Below are positions 39,502-50,542 of a stretch of 64,000 nt of DNA, piece by piece. The notes beneath the pieces are model-generated. The model did not search any database, had not been told where the DNA came from, and saw nothing but the letters and a program-made list of their open reading frames with translations. The stretch lies in the NCBI GenBank assembly GCA_958496175.1, contig OY292276.1, positions 61,889,080 to 61,953,079 on the forward strand, written 5' to 3'. Origin of the DNA: Sisyra terminalis (taxonomy: Eukaryota; Arthropoda; Insecta; Neuroptera; Sisyridae). How positions within the stretch are numbered: position 1 is the first letter of the stretch; each line of letters opens with the position of its first letter. The position numbers and the translations under genes are program-made.

Positions 39502-39911
39502 TTTAGATCATACAATATATGAACTTTTTGAAGAGAAACGTTTGATTTATCAGATGAGCCACGACTAAGCTTGATAAGAGCCGCATGCGGCTCAAAAATC
39601 ACCATTGTTTGGTTACCTCTGATATAAAAGTCGTGTCGTACGACTGCATGGTTAGGGATCATCTGTAAATCAAAGGTTCAGAGGGATTCTGAAAATGTAA
39701 CATAGTGGATTGGTCGGTTTATATATTTTTTATTATTAAAGGTTCGTGAGGGAAGGAAAAAGATCTTTAAAGTGACAAAATCAGATAATAGGGGAGGGAT
39801 TTACAAAATTTGGACAAAAAAATTTTTTTTCTGAAATTGTCACATTGAAGATTTCATCCCCTTTTCCGCAATCTTTGGTTTTAAAATTCCGAATTACGTA
39901 TTTTTTTCCAG

Positions 39912-40135
39912 CCTTCTGGTGGCCGAGTGGTCTAGATGGCCGCTCCAAAACTGGTAGGTGATGGGTTCGAATCTTGGGTCGAGCAAATTTTCTCGATATT
40001 TCTCGATTACGGATTTTAATGAACCCTAGAGTCGCCAAAGATCTAGTCGGACTACTAGTTGGATCGCCTAAATGATCCAACTTCAAAAGTCGGACCACAA
40101 GTTGGAGCCGAAATGGGCTGCTTAAAATTTTTTTT
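39912..40135 (+). mobile_element. tRNA-derived SINE
   Basis: The head has an RNA polymerase III box A (tggccgagtgg, 39920-39930) and box B (ggttcgaatct, 39964-39974) spaced as in a tRNA of the Ser/Leu type. It cannot fold into a full acceptor stem and has no sensible anticodon arm, so it is not a tRNA gene. A unique body follows (gagtcgccaaagatctag..) ending in a T-rich run near 40130. The 3' boundary is approximate. Confidence 0.7.
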
Positions 40136-42359
40136 TTCAAATCACTATGTTCACCAAATTTTTGGAATCCTTCTCATAAAGGCTGTAAATGCGAATTATA
40201 GATACAAAAAGAGTCTGAAATATAGAAAAGATGGCATTCATTTGATTTAGTACCACTAGAGTGCGTTACTCTTCAAAAAACACTTGGGAAATCTTTTTTT
40301 TTACTATTAACACCTGTAAATTTCAATTTACAAACGATGGAAAATGTGTCAAAATGTGGTAACTTATCGTACAGAAGTTTAAGCTAATACCGTAAACACT
40401 AGTGGCGGAGCCACTTGATACATTTCCCATCATGCATTGCAAAATTGGAATACTTTCCCTATACTTAATATAGAATGAATATTTGTGCTTAGAACTAATC
40501 TAAGCTTGTATTGGTGACCACGAAGAATAAATAACAGGAGAACCAACGAAATAGTTCAGAAAGTTCAGACATAGTTTAGTTATTTTTTTGGCCACCACTA
40601 GCGCATTGTCGCTAAGAAACATGACCAATTTTATGCACTGAGTTATTGTAATTCAAAGGCTAAAACTGTCATATAATTTAATACCTTAGTGTAACATAAA
40701 TTCATTATTATTTAATTCTACTTATGTTTGGGAAAGAATTTTCCATTGAAATTTGTATGCCCTGGTTTTGTGGACGACTTTGCAATACTCCTGTTATTTA
40801 TATTTCGTGGCTGCTCTATAAAGCCTATATCGTTCGGATTTCTTGTATTTATCTATATTTCGTGGCTCCTTATATTCCTGAATCAAAATTCTTTATAGCC
40901 TAACGTTTCTCTGTCAAATGAAAGTATATTCCGTGAATTTAGGAAAAATAATCAATGATAATGATTTCAACGATTTTATAGATCCTCCTCCTACTTACCA
41001 ACAGTTCATGTATTGTATGATCCATACAACGCAATCATTGCGTTTATATTGAAAATCAGGAACTTAAATTTTCTCATAAAATTGTACGTAAATGTTACCA
41101 AATCAAATAATTCACTTGTATAGTACAGTAGTCGGTATAATTTATGAGTATAAACACTCGAATGGATGATGTAAAAGCAAAAAAAAAAATCGTAATCTCG
41201 AATTTGATTAATCTATACGCGTGATTGCAAACCCAGAATCACCTTAATTCACAACCACTACTGCACTAAAGTTAACACAAAACCACCGATTACATATTGC
41301 ATTTTCTTTAAGTTCCTGAAACCAAAAAAAAAAAAAAAACAACTGCATAATTTCTTGCAGAATAGTCCTAAAAATCTTTGGATAGATGTACCTCTTTAAT
41401 TTTTTTTTATGTTGTTTAAAACCTAATATGAAAGTTTGGCTTTTCTCATCTAAAAGAAAGAAAGAACGAAAGAAAGAAAAAAAAACGGGACATCTATTAG
41501 CTCTAAAAGAATTATTTTGAAAAGAAAAGAAGAAAAAATTATGACTACCATAATTAAAAATGATATTGTCGTCCTGGTGCTACCCAATTATTGTACACAC
41601 GAACTGACACAAAAAATTATTATATAAAGAAATGTTTTTTCGTTATTTTTTCATTTTTCCTTTTGTGTTAAAAACGTGCAACTTGATTATAATAACTTAG
41701 AATTATAAACAGTAATCATTACCTATTAATAACGTAAATGATAATTTAAAAAAAAAAAATAAAAATGAGGAAAATTTCGGATTTGGAAAAATTATTGGTC
41801 AAGTATATAATAGAAACGATGGAAACTTATTATTACCTATCTAAACACAATTGTAATAAATAAAAAAAAAATATTAAATGTAACGACACAACACAAATAC
41901 AATTTAATTAAAAACTTAGTAATATAAATATTTGAAATGAAAATCACCGGTGGAAAAAAAAAACATGGGGATACGACTTGGACGGTCAAAACCAAAGGTG
42001 GTGATTAATCGAAATCTTTTATATTATTAAAAAAAAAGAAACCAATTCACGAATGAGATATAATTAAAAAAAAATACGTTTTGAGGAAATTAATTAATTT
42101 AAAAAACTCAATTAAAGGTAAAAATAATACTTTGTATATTTGTATTCTATGTAATCGACTAGGATCGTTCGTATTCTTGGTGAGAATAAATTAAATTTAC
42201 CACTTAAGTATCATCTTTATCATCCCTATTGCGTACTCTTTAACTAAATGTGACACAAAGTATATATATATATATATATTAATAACGATACAAAAATAAC
42301 ATATTACATATGATACAAATAGAGTTATTATTTTCGAAAAATTCAGTGTGTTCTTTTTC

Positions 42360-42365
42360 AATAAA
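42360..42365 (+). terminator. Candidate distal polyadenylation signal (Fmr1)
   Basis: AATAAA in the context ttttcaataaagctag, 465 bases before the RpS10 start codon. It would serve the longest Fmr1 transcript. Confidence 0.35.
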
Positions 42366-42830
42366 GCTAGTTGTTAAGAAAGTATTTTGCTCCACGTTTT
42401 ATTTACGCAAACCCATTTTGAATATTTCCGCCAAATAAATCCCACACAATTCAACATACTCGACAGCACTAGACCATCGAATTCTACAAGTCTATAGATT
42501 TGATAAAAACGTGAATTTATCTTCCATCTCTCTTTCTCTCATTGACTTTCTTGTACTTTGACAACCGGTAGTGTCTATCTCTTTTTGTGACGGGATCGCA
42601 TACTTATAAATTAAAGTACGTAAGTTTCCAGGTTTATCCATTTTATTTTAAGGCATCCCGGAGTATTTAATGCATATTTGAGGTGCAAGTGATTATTTAA
42701 TCGTTAATTTATCGATTCAAGTAATTATTTTGTGTATTAGTGGAATATGTTTTAAAAAAATTGAATCTTAACCTAGATTGATTTGACCGTAGAAAACGTG
42801 TATAACTAATTCGCTTGAATTTCTTTCAGG

Positions 42831-45800
42831 ATGTTGATGCCAAAAAAGAATCGTGTCTCAATCTACGAGTACCTTTTCAAGGAGGGTGTTATGGTAGCAA
42901 AGAAAGACTACCATGCCCCAAAACATCCCGAATTGGATACCATTCCAAACTTACAAGTAATCAAAGCTATGCAATCGTTAAAATCACGTGGATTTGTCAA
43001 AGAACAATTTGCATGGAGACATTTTTACTGGTAACTATCAAAACCAACCCCTGAGACTTAAGATTTTTAGCCATGATCTCGTTGTAGGTATTTGACGAAC
43101 GAAGGTATTGAATATCTAAGATCGTACCTACATTTACCTCCAGAAATCGTTCCGTCAACCCTTAAACGCCAACTCCGCACAGACACAGCTCGTCCAAGGC
43201 CCGCGTCAGGTCCCCGCACCGAAAGTGGTCGACCGGCCGAAGATCGTACTGGATACCGTCGTGCTCAAGGACCACCAGCTGCCGGTGACAAAAAAGCCGA
43301 CGTCGGTGCCGGCACGGGAGATTTAGAATTCGTAAGTCCTAACCGGCAAGACTACGATTTAATCATGGACTCTTATAAATCTCGACGAAATGAACCGAAA
43401 ATGAAGCATGAAATTTTTCGATATCTCACTTAGTTTACGAAATATCGATACAATAATCCCTTCGACAGCGCGGTGGTTTCGTTCCCCAAAAATAGCGCAA
43501 TGTGAACCTTATTTTGTACGAAAATTGGAGTCAGGTTGAAAATTAGTAATCCTGAAGTTTAGGTGCACCAATTATTTTATGGAATTGACCTATAGGTCGA
43601 AAGCCGGGTAATTCCAACTGGTTTTGTGATCGGGATATGTTTGCAACCTTATTGGAGATAGTCTCAGAAAACTATCCATTTGGAAATTGTGGTCTTTACT
43701 GCTTTAATTAGTTAGCTACTGTTGGGTCACCTTTATGAAATGACAATTTACTTTTTTGATGTGCATAATTTGCAATTATGTCCACTGTTAGAGGTTTTTT
43801 TTTTTTCAATTAGCAATCAGTGCAAACTATGAGCTATAACGCTCACTGGGTGCAATAGTGACATATCTCAAAAAATGTTTGTTTTTAGTTACGGGGTTAG
43901 GGGTAGTCAGAGACACGAAAAAATGAGAATTTTCAGTAATTTTTTTTTGCTATTAAATCATGTTATTTTACAAAAGTAATAATATGGCATTATTATACAA
44001 TGTTTTGACTTAAGGTCACGAAAATTTGAAAAAAAAAAATTATAATTTCCAAAGTTATAGCTGTCTGTGTTGACCCAGTTTCAAAAAATGGGAAAAAATC
44101 AACAGTTAATTGGTCTTAAAAAATCGAAATTTTTGAAAAAAAAAATCCTTCGATCAGGCCTGAGTTTATTATGTATTCTAAAAGCTGTATGAATTTCATT
44201 AAAATCTCTGAGCGGTTATCAAGTTACAGTTGTCACCAGTTCAAAAAACATAGTTTTGAGATAAACGCATTCAAAGTTTCACACTAGATTTACATACAGA
44301 AATACTAAATATTTAATCACTTACACGGAATCATCTATTCCTGGGCCATATAATAGTTCTTCAGCCATTATTACAGTTATTATCGGATCAACTTGAAATT
44401 TTCAGAGAATATTTTTAAGATATTACACTTAACGAAAATGCAAAAAAAAAATTGATTTTTTGAAAATCCTGACTACCCCTAACCCCTTAATTGTATCATT
44501 AATGCTCGCATTTTGTGTTTTATGTACTAACAAAACTGGCATATTTTTATGTTATTTTACATAAAACATAGTCATTTTCTCAAAACTAACAATTTGTTGA
44601 TGTGCCACTTTTGCACCCAGTGAGCGATATATTGTCTCTTGGCTGGAGCTCTTGAGCTCCAAATGGCTTGATGAAGAAGTTCCCAGTGGAACACCTTCCT
44701 GCTACTTGTTAGAGGTAATGAAAATGTTTTTGAGGCTATTTAGTTGTATAGGCTTTTTCCTTCAAATTCCATAAAATAATTTGCGCACCTTAACTACAGG
44801 ATTATCTCCAAATTTCAGAAATAATTCTAAAAATGAATTAAAAATTGGTAGTAAAACTTAATATTGCATTTTTACATACATGAACTTTAACATTACTTTA
44901 ACAAAAAAGGATCGTAAATATGAATTTGTCAAGAATATTCTATAGTTAACGGAAATTTTTTGTCGATTTTTTACCTTTGAAAAAAACTTTTTATCTTCAA
45001 GTGTTTACCAATTTTTTTCTTATAAATTTTTCATATGGAACCAAACCCGCTGTTAGGTTTTTTTCAAAATTTAAGCCACGTACGGGGACGTAAATTTTAA
45101 ATAACCGCTCCGTCGGAAGGATTGCTGTACTTAAAAATTGAAGACAAACAATTTTCCATTTTTTTAAAAGGATTTCTAAAGATTTACATAAAAAAGAGTA
45201 AAGGCTTACAAACGTAACTCTACCAATATTTTTTGTGTTAAAGAATCTATAAACTAGGGGCGAAGCCTCAGTGAGGATTACGGATCGTCGCCCATATCTG
45301 GCTATATTTAATTTTCGATTTAATTTTTATTTAATCCGCTTGTAAGTCTGGCCATATTTAAATAAACATCTCATTTTTTAAGGGGGGCTCGCCCCCCAAA
45401 TCCCCTTCCGAGCTTCACCCCTTGATCCCTAGTTTATAGTTTTTTAACACAAAAAAAATTGGTGGAGCTACGGTTGTATGTATTTACCGTCTTTTTGGGC
45501 TTGAAAATCCTGAGAAATTCGTCTAAAGAAGCCAAAAAAAAATTTCCATTGTTTAAGTATCGATATTTCGTAAACTAAGTGAGATACAGAAAAATTTTAT
45601 TCTTCATTTTCGTTTTATTTTGTCGAGATCTTTAAGAATTCATCGTTAAATACTAGCGCCGGAAGAATTGTAATATCTTCTTCTAATCTATTCTTTGAGT
45701 ATCCATTAATTTTTTCTTCAGCACAAATCTCTTAAAGCAGGGGTGGACAAACTTAATACTGGTATCATCGACAATAATTTTTTTTATTTATGCACGATCA

Positions 45801-48441
45801 ACTTGGAAAAATTGGTTAAATTAAGAAAAAAATTAATTAATGTTTTTATGGATATTAGTACATATTTATATTGTATTTACTATTTTTCTGCAATGTATGT
45901 ACAATGTAAATATTGATAAATATTTGCGATTTGTCTTTTGAGGTAGACAAGTTTTGTCAACTAAGGTTTTTCATCAATAACGTACAATCGAATAGATGTT
46001 TTTAAGTGGTCATAAGTCAGGGAACTCTTAAATTGGGATTTGATTTTTTCCATTTGAAAAAACGCTGTTTTACTTACAAAGATACAATAGATACTTTCGT
46101 TTTACGTTGGGTCACCTAATATGGCAAAAAAGAACTAAATATTCATATTTTGGGTCACCATTTTTATGGTGACTATCTCCTAGACATCTTAAACTTCGCA
46201 CTCTTATTGAATTAGTTTCCACATCCATAATACATCCAATATTTTTGCGCATAAGATATTTTAATCATTACTAGCTGAACCCGGCAGACGATGTCGAGCA
46301 AAATCAATGCAGAACTTTTAGAGTTTTGGAAATCTACACAAACCAACATAACAATCTTATATATGTAGATAGAAGATAGATTATTCATTAATTATTTAAA
46401 TCAGAGGTTGTCAAAGGTGACCAACCCGCGGACCACAAAAGATACCCTTGACAATTTTTTCGATCCGCGAAATGCATCAGACTTTTATGCCCAAAGTGAT
46501 GAAAACCAATATCTTAAAAACGTTTACAGTGTATCTAAATTTAGTATAAAAAATTTAAGATATAACTTCAAAAGTGGTCCGCGGACTTATGATGCATTTC
46601 CGAAGTGCCCCGCAATATCATTGGGGTTGGCCACCTCTGATTTCAAGTATGCTGATTTTTTGATATCTTAAAAAATAATATAGGTATATAATTGAAGGGT
46701 CTAATTTATATCCAATTAATGGATGTCCATTTAATAATTTTAATCGGATTTCTTCTGAATGCTACTTTTATTATTAATAATTAAACGTAAATAGGCAACT
46801 TTTTCTTCTGAAAGAAAAATTATTTGAACTTGATTACAAAGTTTCTATCAAATCAGTAAAGCTGTCTTCACATTGGACCCATAAGTGAAATCAGAATAAA
46901 ATATTGGTACATCTATTTAAATTGGACTTGTTTCTGACCTTTATACATATTGTTGGCGAAATACTAAGATCTACCTGAAAAGAAAACATCGAAATCGATA
47001 AACCTGTTCTTCAAGCATACGCTAGAATTCAGGTAGACAAATATTAAAGTTCAATTTTATCAACCTTTGTCCCATAATGATCATTGTTGTGAGTAAAATT
47101 GATATAAATTCCAAGGTGGTGTTAAAATTGCAAAGAATTTCTACCTGATCTCTCAACTGTTGATATGTGAAATAACATAGTAAAAGCTTGAAGGCCAAAA
47201 TGAGAGATAAAAGTATTCAAAGGTGTCACTAATGGATTCAGAAGCAGGTGTTAATGTATTTATAATTGACAACAAATAATAAATACCTCAAACTGGTTTC
47301 ACATTCCTTAAACGACATATTTAAAGCTGCCATTCTCTCATTTTGGCCTTCAAGCTTTTATGTTATTTCATATCATCAATTGAGAATATTTTTGAATTTT
47401 TGGTATACAATTTAATAACATATTTAATGTTTTTGCAAACCAAATTTAAAATTTCAGTTGATGGTTTCATTAAATTTTTTTGTGTATGGTAATAATATTA
47501 AATATTTTAAAAAAAAAAGCATTTTATAAATTGCCTGAATTACATTATATGTACTTGGATTATATTATCTGCAAATGTTTTTTTAATAAAATATTAGAGG
47601 ATCCGGTAAACTTCGTACCACCTAAAATTGAATTGCGAAAATTAATTGATATCGATAATATTGCTATAACTAAATTAATATAATTGTTTAGACATATTGG
47701 CTGTTTTTTTTATATCAGTCGTTAGAGTAATTCATTATCTTTCAAATGATACCCCAATCATAATCGGATTCAATGAAATAAGTGGGGCAAGCCACCCTTA
47801 AATGTCTGAAAGGGAAAATCAAATTTTAATGTCATCGTTTAGATATATGGGTTGTTTTTTTTTATATAAATCAGTAGAGTAATTAATAAGCTTTTATTTG
47901 ACACCCCAATCATTTTTAGACATAAAGAAAATCACCCTTAAATTTGTTATACTTATTTATATTTAATCCTATAAGAATATTAAACATGTTAAAACTCATA
48001 TGCATTAAAAAAAATCCTTAAATTCTCATCTATTGATGATATTGATAGATATTTCTAAACATATTATTATTATTGAATGTTTTGTCCCTTCGAAATTGTA
48101 TTATTCTTTTGGCCAATTCGATTCTAAAGTCGCTGTTTGTCAGGGACTGGAAATGTTCCTGTTTTCTTCGGTAATTCCTTAAACATAATATTTGTTGTAT
48201 TGTCTGCTAAGTTATAAATAGGTAGACAATTTCAGTTGAAAAGTTTAAAATTTACCTAAAAAAAAATTAAAATGCCAAGGATTGCCCGTTTGGCCCACTC
48301 CTGCCCTAAAGTTTCCAAACCACCATTCACTAATCAAACATTGTAATTCTACTTAATTTCTCAAAATCTCTCAAAATCATTTTCTAATAATCTTTTTTGT
48401 TTCAGCGAGGTGGATTTGGACGAGGCCGAGCTCCACAATAA
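42831..48441 (+). CDS. RpS10: 40S ribosomal protein S10 (eS10), 3 coding exons
   Basis: A structural protein of the small ribosomal subunit. Coding exons 42831-43030, 43088-43331 and 48406-48441 join in phase to give 159 residues. The sequence begins [20 protein letters not shown] and continues [39 protein letters not shown] and [15 protein letters not shown] (winged-helix core), then a Pro/Arg-rich tail ending [16 protein letters not shown]. The tail RGGFGRGR is typical of eS10 and is supplied only by the last 12-codon exon, proving the 5.07-kb intron between 43331 and 48406. An acceptor (ttctttcag) directly before the start codon shows a separate non-coding first exon upstream. Reading through the donor at 43332 would add 34 unrelated residues. 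Confidence 0.95.
43841..44625. repeat. 785-bp terminal-inverted-repeat element in the RpS10 intron
   Basis: The ends gctcactgggtgcaatagtg and cacttttgcacccagtgagc are inverted repeats, and further in ggggttaggggtagtcag pairs with ctgactacccctaacccc. The interior is AT-rich without coding potential. No target duplication is clear. Confidence 0.75.
45197..45490. repeat. 294-bp MITE with about 55-bp terminal inverted repeats
   Basis: The left side (aacgtaactctaccaat, then tttttgtgttaaagaat, then ctataaactaggg) pairs with the right side (ccctagtttatag, tttttaacacaaaaaaa, attggtggagctacggttg). The interior includes the GC-rich ggggggctcgccccccaaa. Confidence 0.75.
46402..46639. repeat. hAT-like MITE
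   Basis: It starts CAGAGGTTGTCAAAGGTGAC and ends GGGTTGGCCACCTCTG, with accaacccgcggaccac pairing with gtggtccgcgg. Flanking 8-mers atttaaat and atttcaag agree at 6 of 8. The terminus CAGAGGTTGxCAA is common in hAT families. Confidence 0.65.
47151..47386. repeat. 236-bp MITE with about 50-bp inverted ends
   Basis: Left aaagcttgaaggccaaaatg (with agag following) is the reverse complement of right ctctcattttggccttcaag, and the pairing extends outward through gtgaaataaca and ctcaa. The interior is non-coding. Confidence 0.75.
47691..47915 (+). repeat. Imperfect direct repeat, two units of about 75 bp, 148 bp apart
   Basis: Both units read gtttagaYatatKggYtg, then a T-run, tatat, tagagtaatt and finally caccccaatcat or taccccaatcat. 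They look like an old local duplication. Confidence 0.55.
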
Positions 48442-48481
48442 GTTAACTTAAAATTTGTAATTATAAATCTGAAAATAATGA

Positions 48482-48487
48482 AATAAA
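48482..48487 (+). terminator. Polyadenylation signal of RpS10
   Basis: AATAAA 40 bases after the stop codon. With the opposing signal at 48518-48523 the 3' ends of RpS10 and the trihelix gene nearly touch or overlap. Confidence 0.65.
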
Positions 48488-48517
48488 AACCACCATTTTC
48501 ACCTAAAATTATATATA

Positions 48518-48523
48518 TTTATT
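48518..48523 (-). terminator. Polyadenylation signal of the trihelix gene
   Basis: TTTATT on the plus strand (AATAAA on the minus strand), 42 bases past the stop codon of the gene ending at 48566. Confidence 0.55.
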
Positions 48524-48565
48524 TTACAAATTTTAAAGTAACGGAAATCTAAAAAAAAATTACGT

Positions 48566-50213
48566 CTAATTGAGTTTATTGCCATCGATTAACTTGGAGA
48601 AGAGGGCGATTTTTTTTCGATCGTTCAAGTTGCGCTCCTTCAACAGAGCCATTTTTTCCTGGTGCCGTTTCTGCGTCGCGGCCTCCTTCTTGATTAATTC
48701 CTCCCGCAACTTTTGAAGTTCCAGTAGAATACGTTCGGTTGGCGTTTTTTCCTCGTCAATACTTGCACTGAAAAATTAAGGTTAATCTTGAGTTTTTTTT
48801 ATGAAATTCGTTAAAGACGTTCATTATTATAAAAACGCGAATGTCTTTAACGGGTAATCTTTTGGACTAGAATGCTTACGTTGATTTTTGGTCGAATTTT
48901 ATTTCGAGTAAATTCGTTGTGGAATTATTTAGTCCAGAAGATGTTGACATTGATACGTTATTGATTTCGGTTTGAGATGCCTGTGGTTGGATATTTTTTT
49001 TGCTAAATTTTTCACGTAAAATTTCCTCCAGTTCTCTGAAAAAAATCAGTGATTTACGTTAATATATTGAAAATATGTAGAAACGTAGGAAATTGATTTG
49101 AAGTTTGCAACATTTAATCCTGAATATTTTTACAACAATATTAGAATTTGAGATTCTTAATTATATTCCTTACCTCATCCTCTCATTCCGATCAAAATCC
49201 TAATTTATTTTTTAACGAAAATTTTTTTCTTCTTAAGTTATACCCAAAGAAATTGATGCTTTATTCCTATTTAGATTACAATAACGATTGTCAATCCTGA
49301 TGGAAATATGAAAATATTGAAAAGAAACTAAAGAATATCCTTTATGGAAAGCAATGAATAAATTTGTGGTGAGTTTTTTACATGTTAGTATTTTGAATTT
49401 TAATTTTCTCTTCTTGTTTTCAGGAGGAAGAGTAAACACACGAAACACAAGAGAATATTTAAATTTTATATAGGAAAACTTAAGGACATTTTCTTCATAA
49501 GTTTCTGGCTTTAAAAAATATTGCAAACCCAAAAAATTCAATGACCCTAGTTCCCTTTCTAGGATAACAAAAAATATTACTTTTCATAGACACATCGTCT
49601 CGAAATTGAGCCTCGTAAATATGGTTTAGTTGAAAGCCGCTTATAGGCGCGTTCTAGAGTTTTCCATCGATTTTCTGCCTGTAACGGAGTAAATACATAG
49701 CCTTTGGCAAGCAATTTTTCGGCAATAATTTCCCACATCCGCTTAGCGGAATGCACCACTCCCATTTCCACTTTGCCGCGATATTCTTTATACAGTTCGA
49801 TCAAGATTTGAGTGATATATGAATCCCATAGGGCTTTAGTCGGTTTCAGTGGATCATTCACCGTTTGGGTCGTCTCCGTAATTGTATTAAAAACTAATTC
49901 TGTACATGTTTCCGATTTTTCAAATTGCCACTTAACGGGCGGCCCATGCAAATAGGGTGCAACTTGTTCTGCTGGAATGTGAAACTCTTCGAAAGTATCT
50001 ACCGAAAAAAATAACTTTAGTCAAATTAGTGATTCAAAATTGCAATAATCAGTGTATGCAAGTGCAAGTCAATTGCAATAGTTGGAAATGATTTAAATGG
50101 AATTAACCTTCGTAACAAAAATAACAGAGTCCATCGACTATTTTGGGCTCGCCATTCTGATACACCAGCACGGCGGTGCGTACATCCTCCGTTTCATATT
50201 GAATTTCGGTCAT
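48566..50213 (-). CDS. Trihelix (Myb/SANT-like) DNA-binding domain protein, 4 exons
   Basis: Exons 50213-50108, 49998-49581, 49035-48880 and 48767-48566 join in phase to 293 residues. The N-terminal part starts MTEIQYETEDVRTAVLVYQN. The central part is a trihelix/SANT-like fold: KALWDSYITQILIELYKEYR, MWEIIAEKLLAKGYVFTPLQ and ENRWKTLERAYKR, ending with RRCVYEKELEEILREKF across the exon 2-3 junction; the conserved tryptophans of the helices are present. A Ser/Thr/Asn linker follows, then a long charged helix (LLELQKLREELIKKEAATQK...) likely to form a coiled coil for dimerisation. This architecture is common in arthropod MSANTD/MADF-like regulators, several derived from transposases; no orthologue is claimed. 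The gene is divergent from the RNF141-like gene (329 bp between start codons). Confidence 0.85.
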
Positions 50214-50542
50214 AATTGAAGGCTTTTTTTCAAAATTTCTTTACACCAAAACGATTTGTTTTTGTACACTTTTTTGACACTTTAGAAAATCCAATCTCCA
50301 CCTTTTCCACTTTCGTAACACTAAAATTGGCGTCAAGCCTGGCAAATAGCACTTCGTGTGAGCTCGTGCAATTCGTGTGCCAATGTACACGACCAGTGCT
50401 GCCAACTTTAAAACATACTCATACGAATCTCGGTGACTTACCAGTAAATATCAAAATCCCTAAACGCAATTGCAATGGAGACGTAACTAGACCAAGTGGA
50501 AAAACATATTTGAAAATTTTCTATGCCTTTTAAATTGAAAGT
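50214..50542. promoter_or_regulatory. Compact bidirectional promoter of the trihelix and RNF141-like genes
   Basis: Only 329 bases separate the two divergent start codons, so both 5' UTRs and promoters must lie here. There is no TATA box I would rely on. Confidence 0.5.

Larger units (their letters stand above)
37308..42365 (+). other. AU-rich region after Fmr1, possibly a very long 3' UTR
   Basis: About 5 kb with no coding exon: long A and T homopolymers, many short AATAAA-like sites (for example near 37351 and 38152), a small hAT-like hairpin, a SINE, and a clear AATAAA at 42360-42365 shortly before RpS10. Fmr1 transcripts could end at any of several sites; the true end cannot be decided from sequence. 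Confidence 0.45.
43332..48405 (+). other. 5.07-kb last intron of RpS10
   Basis: Apart from the listed inverted-repeat elements and the direct repeat at 47691-47915, it is AT-rich sequence without a gene. Near 46272-46306 a short gaacccggcagacgatgtc motif resembles a common insect repeat end, but I cannot delimit it. Confidence 0.75.

Noticed and set aside
39917..39990. tRNA gene
   Set aside because: Box A and B are present, but no complete acceptor stem or sensible anticodon loop can be formed; interpreted as a SINE head.
43332..43433. Extra RpS10 coding sequence after 43331
   Set aside because: The residues are unrelated to eS10, and a consensus donor (GTAAGT) lies at 43332; the true tail is at 48406.
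47480..47683. 67-codon open frame in the RpS10 intron
   Set aside because: AT-rich, Ile/Lys/Leu-biased composition, no family resemblance, no splice context.
49174..49199. 26-bp candidate exon (minus strand) reading FDRNERMR in the trihelix gene
   Set aside because: It has AG and GT borders, but its length and phase would shift the frame to a stop; direct joining of exons 2 and 3 gives the expected RRCVYEKELEEI sequence.
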